Shown: one piece after another, positions 32,989-34,063 of the stretch | How the letters are laid out: the number at the start of each line of letters is the position of its first letter | Position numbering within the stretch: the stretch's first letter is position 1 | DNA from: Candidatus Anoxymicrobium japonicum | GTDB taxonomy: Bacteria; Actinomycetota; Geothermincolia; Fen-727; Anoxymicrobiaceae | Length of the DNA: 34,063 nucleotides | Assembly: GCA_002843005.1 (NCBI GenBank) | Contig: PHEX01000010.1 | Coordinates: forward strand, 1-34,063 | Reading direction: 5' to 3' | Notes under the pieces: model-generated | Seen by the model: only the letters and a program-made list of their open reading frames with translations | Databases searched by the model: none | Told to the model about the DNA's origin: nothing | Translations under genes and position numbers: made by a program

Positions 32989-33491
32989 TGTCCAAAAATG
33001 ATGATCGGATGGCCAACCAGGTCAAGTCCACAAATCGCAAGGCCTTGCGGGATTACCAGGTCGAGGACAAGCTCGAGGCGGGCCTGGTTCTGACGGGTAG
33101 TGAGATCAAGTCTATCCGCAGAGGACGGGCGACGCTGGTCGATTCGTACGCGGCGATCGAGGGCGGGGAGGCTTTTGTTCACGGGATGAACATCTCGCCG
33201 TACGCGCAGGCGTCCTGTTTCGGGCACGATCCGATGAGGACGCGCAAGCTCCTGCTCCACAGGGGGGAGATAGAGCGTTTGACCGGCAAGATCGCCGAGA
33301 AAGGCTATACTCTGATCCCGTTGAGGTTGTATATTAAAGATGGCAAGGCAAAACTGGAACTGGGGCTTGCCCGTGGGCGGCGCCAGTACGACAAGAGGCG
33401 CGAGATAGCCCGGCGTGACGCGGCTCGCGAGATAGACAGGGCGCAGAGAAGGAAAGTCCGCACTGTCAGGACAACATCCAGCGACGGATAA
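32988..33491 (+). CDS. smpB: SsrA-binding protein SmpB
   Basis: SmpB binds tmRNA and brings it to stalled ribosomes. Core motifs are RKALRDYQVEDKLEAGLVLTGSEIKSIRRGRATLVDSY, GEAFVHGMNISPY and KGYTLIPLRLYIKDGKAKLELGLARGR, then the basic tail KRREIARRDAAREIDRAQRR. The ATG at 32988 was chosen over 32943 because the latter adds residues unlike SmpB and lies upstream of the promoter; the result is 167 aa. The tmRNA gene follows 40 bases later. Confidence 0.95.
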   Translation: MSKNDDRMANQVKSTNRKALRDYQVEDKLEAGLVLTGSEIKSIRRGRATLVDSYAAIEGGEAFVHGMNISPYAQASCFGHDPMRTRKLLLHRGEIERLTGKIAEKGYTLIPLRLYIKDGKAKLELGLARGRRQYDKRREIARRDAAREIDRAQRRKVRTVRTTSSDG

Positions 33492-33531
33492 AGCGTGTGG
33501 CCAGGCTGAAGCCTGTTCACTGGAAAGATGT

Positions 33532-33880
33532 GGGGGCGACAAGGTTTCGACAGAACCGAAGGAGGCGATAGTGCGGGCCGAGCTCCAATAACTCGCAAAA
33601 CTGTTGGAAAAAAACTAAACGCCAATTCTGAAATGGCACTGGCTGCTTAAACAGTAGTCACGTCCCCCGGGTGAGGCCTGCGGCCCCGGGTAAGGCGACG
33701 TTAGCAGGACAGCCCTTCGCCGGGGTTCCGACGGCAACGGGGTTAAATTTTCTGGAACTGGCTAAAGGCGAGGCCTCCCGCGGGCCGAGCCTCGAGCGAA
33801 ACTTAAACCGCGGGATACGCTCGTAGACTCTGTCGTTGAAGCGCTTCTGGACGCGGGTTCGACTCCCGCCGCCTCCACCA
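33532..33880 (+). ncRNA. ssrA: Transfer-messenger RNA (tmRNA)
   Basis: tmRNA rescues stalled ribosomes and tags the nascent peptide. The 5' end GGGGGCGACAAGGTTTCGAC and the 3' end CGCCTCCACCA form the acceptor stem (one G-U), with a T-arm GCGGGTTCGACTCCCGC and an encoded CCA. Reading back from GCACTGGCTGCTTAA at 33636-33650, the tag frame runs from a likely resume codon GGA at 33606: (A)GKKLNANSEMALAA. This is close in form to the Bacillus GKTNSFNQNVALAA tag. Pairs of complementary GC-rich blocks after 33660 provide the pseudoknot region. Length is 349 nt. Confidence 0.96.
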
Positions 33881-33894
33881 ACTAAGACCAGACC

Positions 33895-33984
33895 AGGGGT
33901 CAGGCACCGTCTACCTCTCCGTCTACCTTTACTGCGTAGAGGGGTCTGGCAACGTCTACCGCGCAGCGGTAGACGGTGCCTGAA
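33895..33984. repeat. Family A composite repeat after ssrA
   Basis: AGGGGTCAGGCACCGTCTACC is followed by TCTCCGTCTACCTTTACTGC, then a full inner palindrome (33941-33984; GGGGTCTGGCAACGTCTACC ... GGTAGACGGTGCCTGAAC). Outer ends are missing. The rest of the window (33985-34063) shows nothing recognisable. Confidence 0.75.
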
Positions 33985-34063
33985 CATTCTTCCCGAATTT
34001 TCAAGAGGATTTATGTGTTTTCCCGAAGTTCATACTCCCTTCCGTGTTCGATCATTGACCATA

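Overview
The window is a chromosomal segment of a Gram-positive-type bacterium. All 32 confidently recognised protein genes and the one classical RNA gene read on the + strand. DivIVA, SepF, FtsEX, long-form HPF, HrcA, RNase Y and a tmRNA with a GKK...ALAA tag point to Actinomycetota or Bacillota. Two candidate leaderless promoters (-10 box six bases before the start codon), frequent GTG/TTG starts and fairly GC-rich codons make me favour a deep-branching anaerobic lineage of Actinomycetota, but no rRNA is present and this is inference. There is no phage, CRISPR or complete insertion sequence.

Layout: (1) 1-7.7 kb, translation and stress: lepA, hrcA, dnaJ, mtaB, a HIT protein, yqeY, phoH, ybeY, then a CNNM/CBS membrane protein. 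(2) 9.2-13.7 kb, division cluster: pgeF, acyP, yggS/PLPBP, sepF, proC, divIVA, a DUF167 protein. (3) 13.8-17.7 kb, nucleic acid metabolism: thpR, recA, recX, rny. (4) 17.8-20.3 kb, poorly characterised: a GHKL ATPase translationally coupled to a membrane-anchored protein, then a solitary FlgM-like protein. (5) 20.3-25 kb: a strongly structured non-coding RNA (raiA-motif candidate), a cold-shock protein, hpf/raiA, a 28-codon small ORF and two membrane HD-domain proteins. (6) 25-33.9 kb, secretion, termination, division and rescue: secA, prfB with its programmed frameshift, a PHP phosphoesterase, ftsE, ftsX, a CtpA protease, smpB and ssrA.

Most genes are tightly packed, with ATGA or TAATG overlaps. 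The larger gaps are largely filled by dispersed palindromic repeats. One family (A) is a 144-bp nested palindrome with a perfect 37-bp terminal inverted repeat after secA. An inverted, partly decayed copy lies before ctpA, and fragments lie after lepA, after the CNNM gene, after rny and after ssrA. A second family (B) shares its terminal sequence and forms a perfect 21-bp hairpin at 19.9 kb. A third, C-rich family (C) appears to have been incorporated into the start of the DUF167 gene.

The strongest leads are the 217-nt RNA at 20375-20591, the nested repeat family (including stop codons supplied by repeats), an apparent AUU start codon plus terminator-bearing leader for rny, and the uncharacterised GHKL-ATPase/membrane-protein pair.
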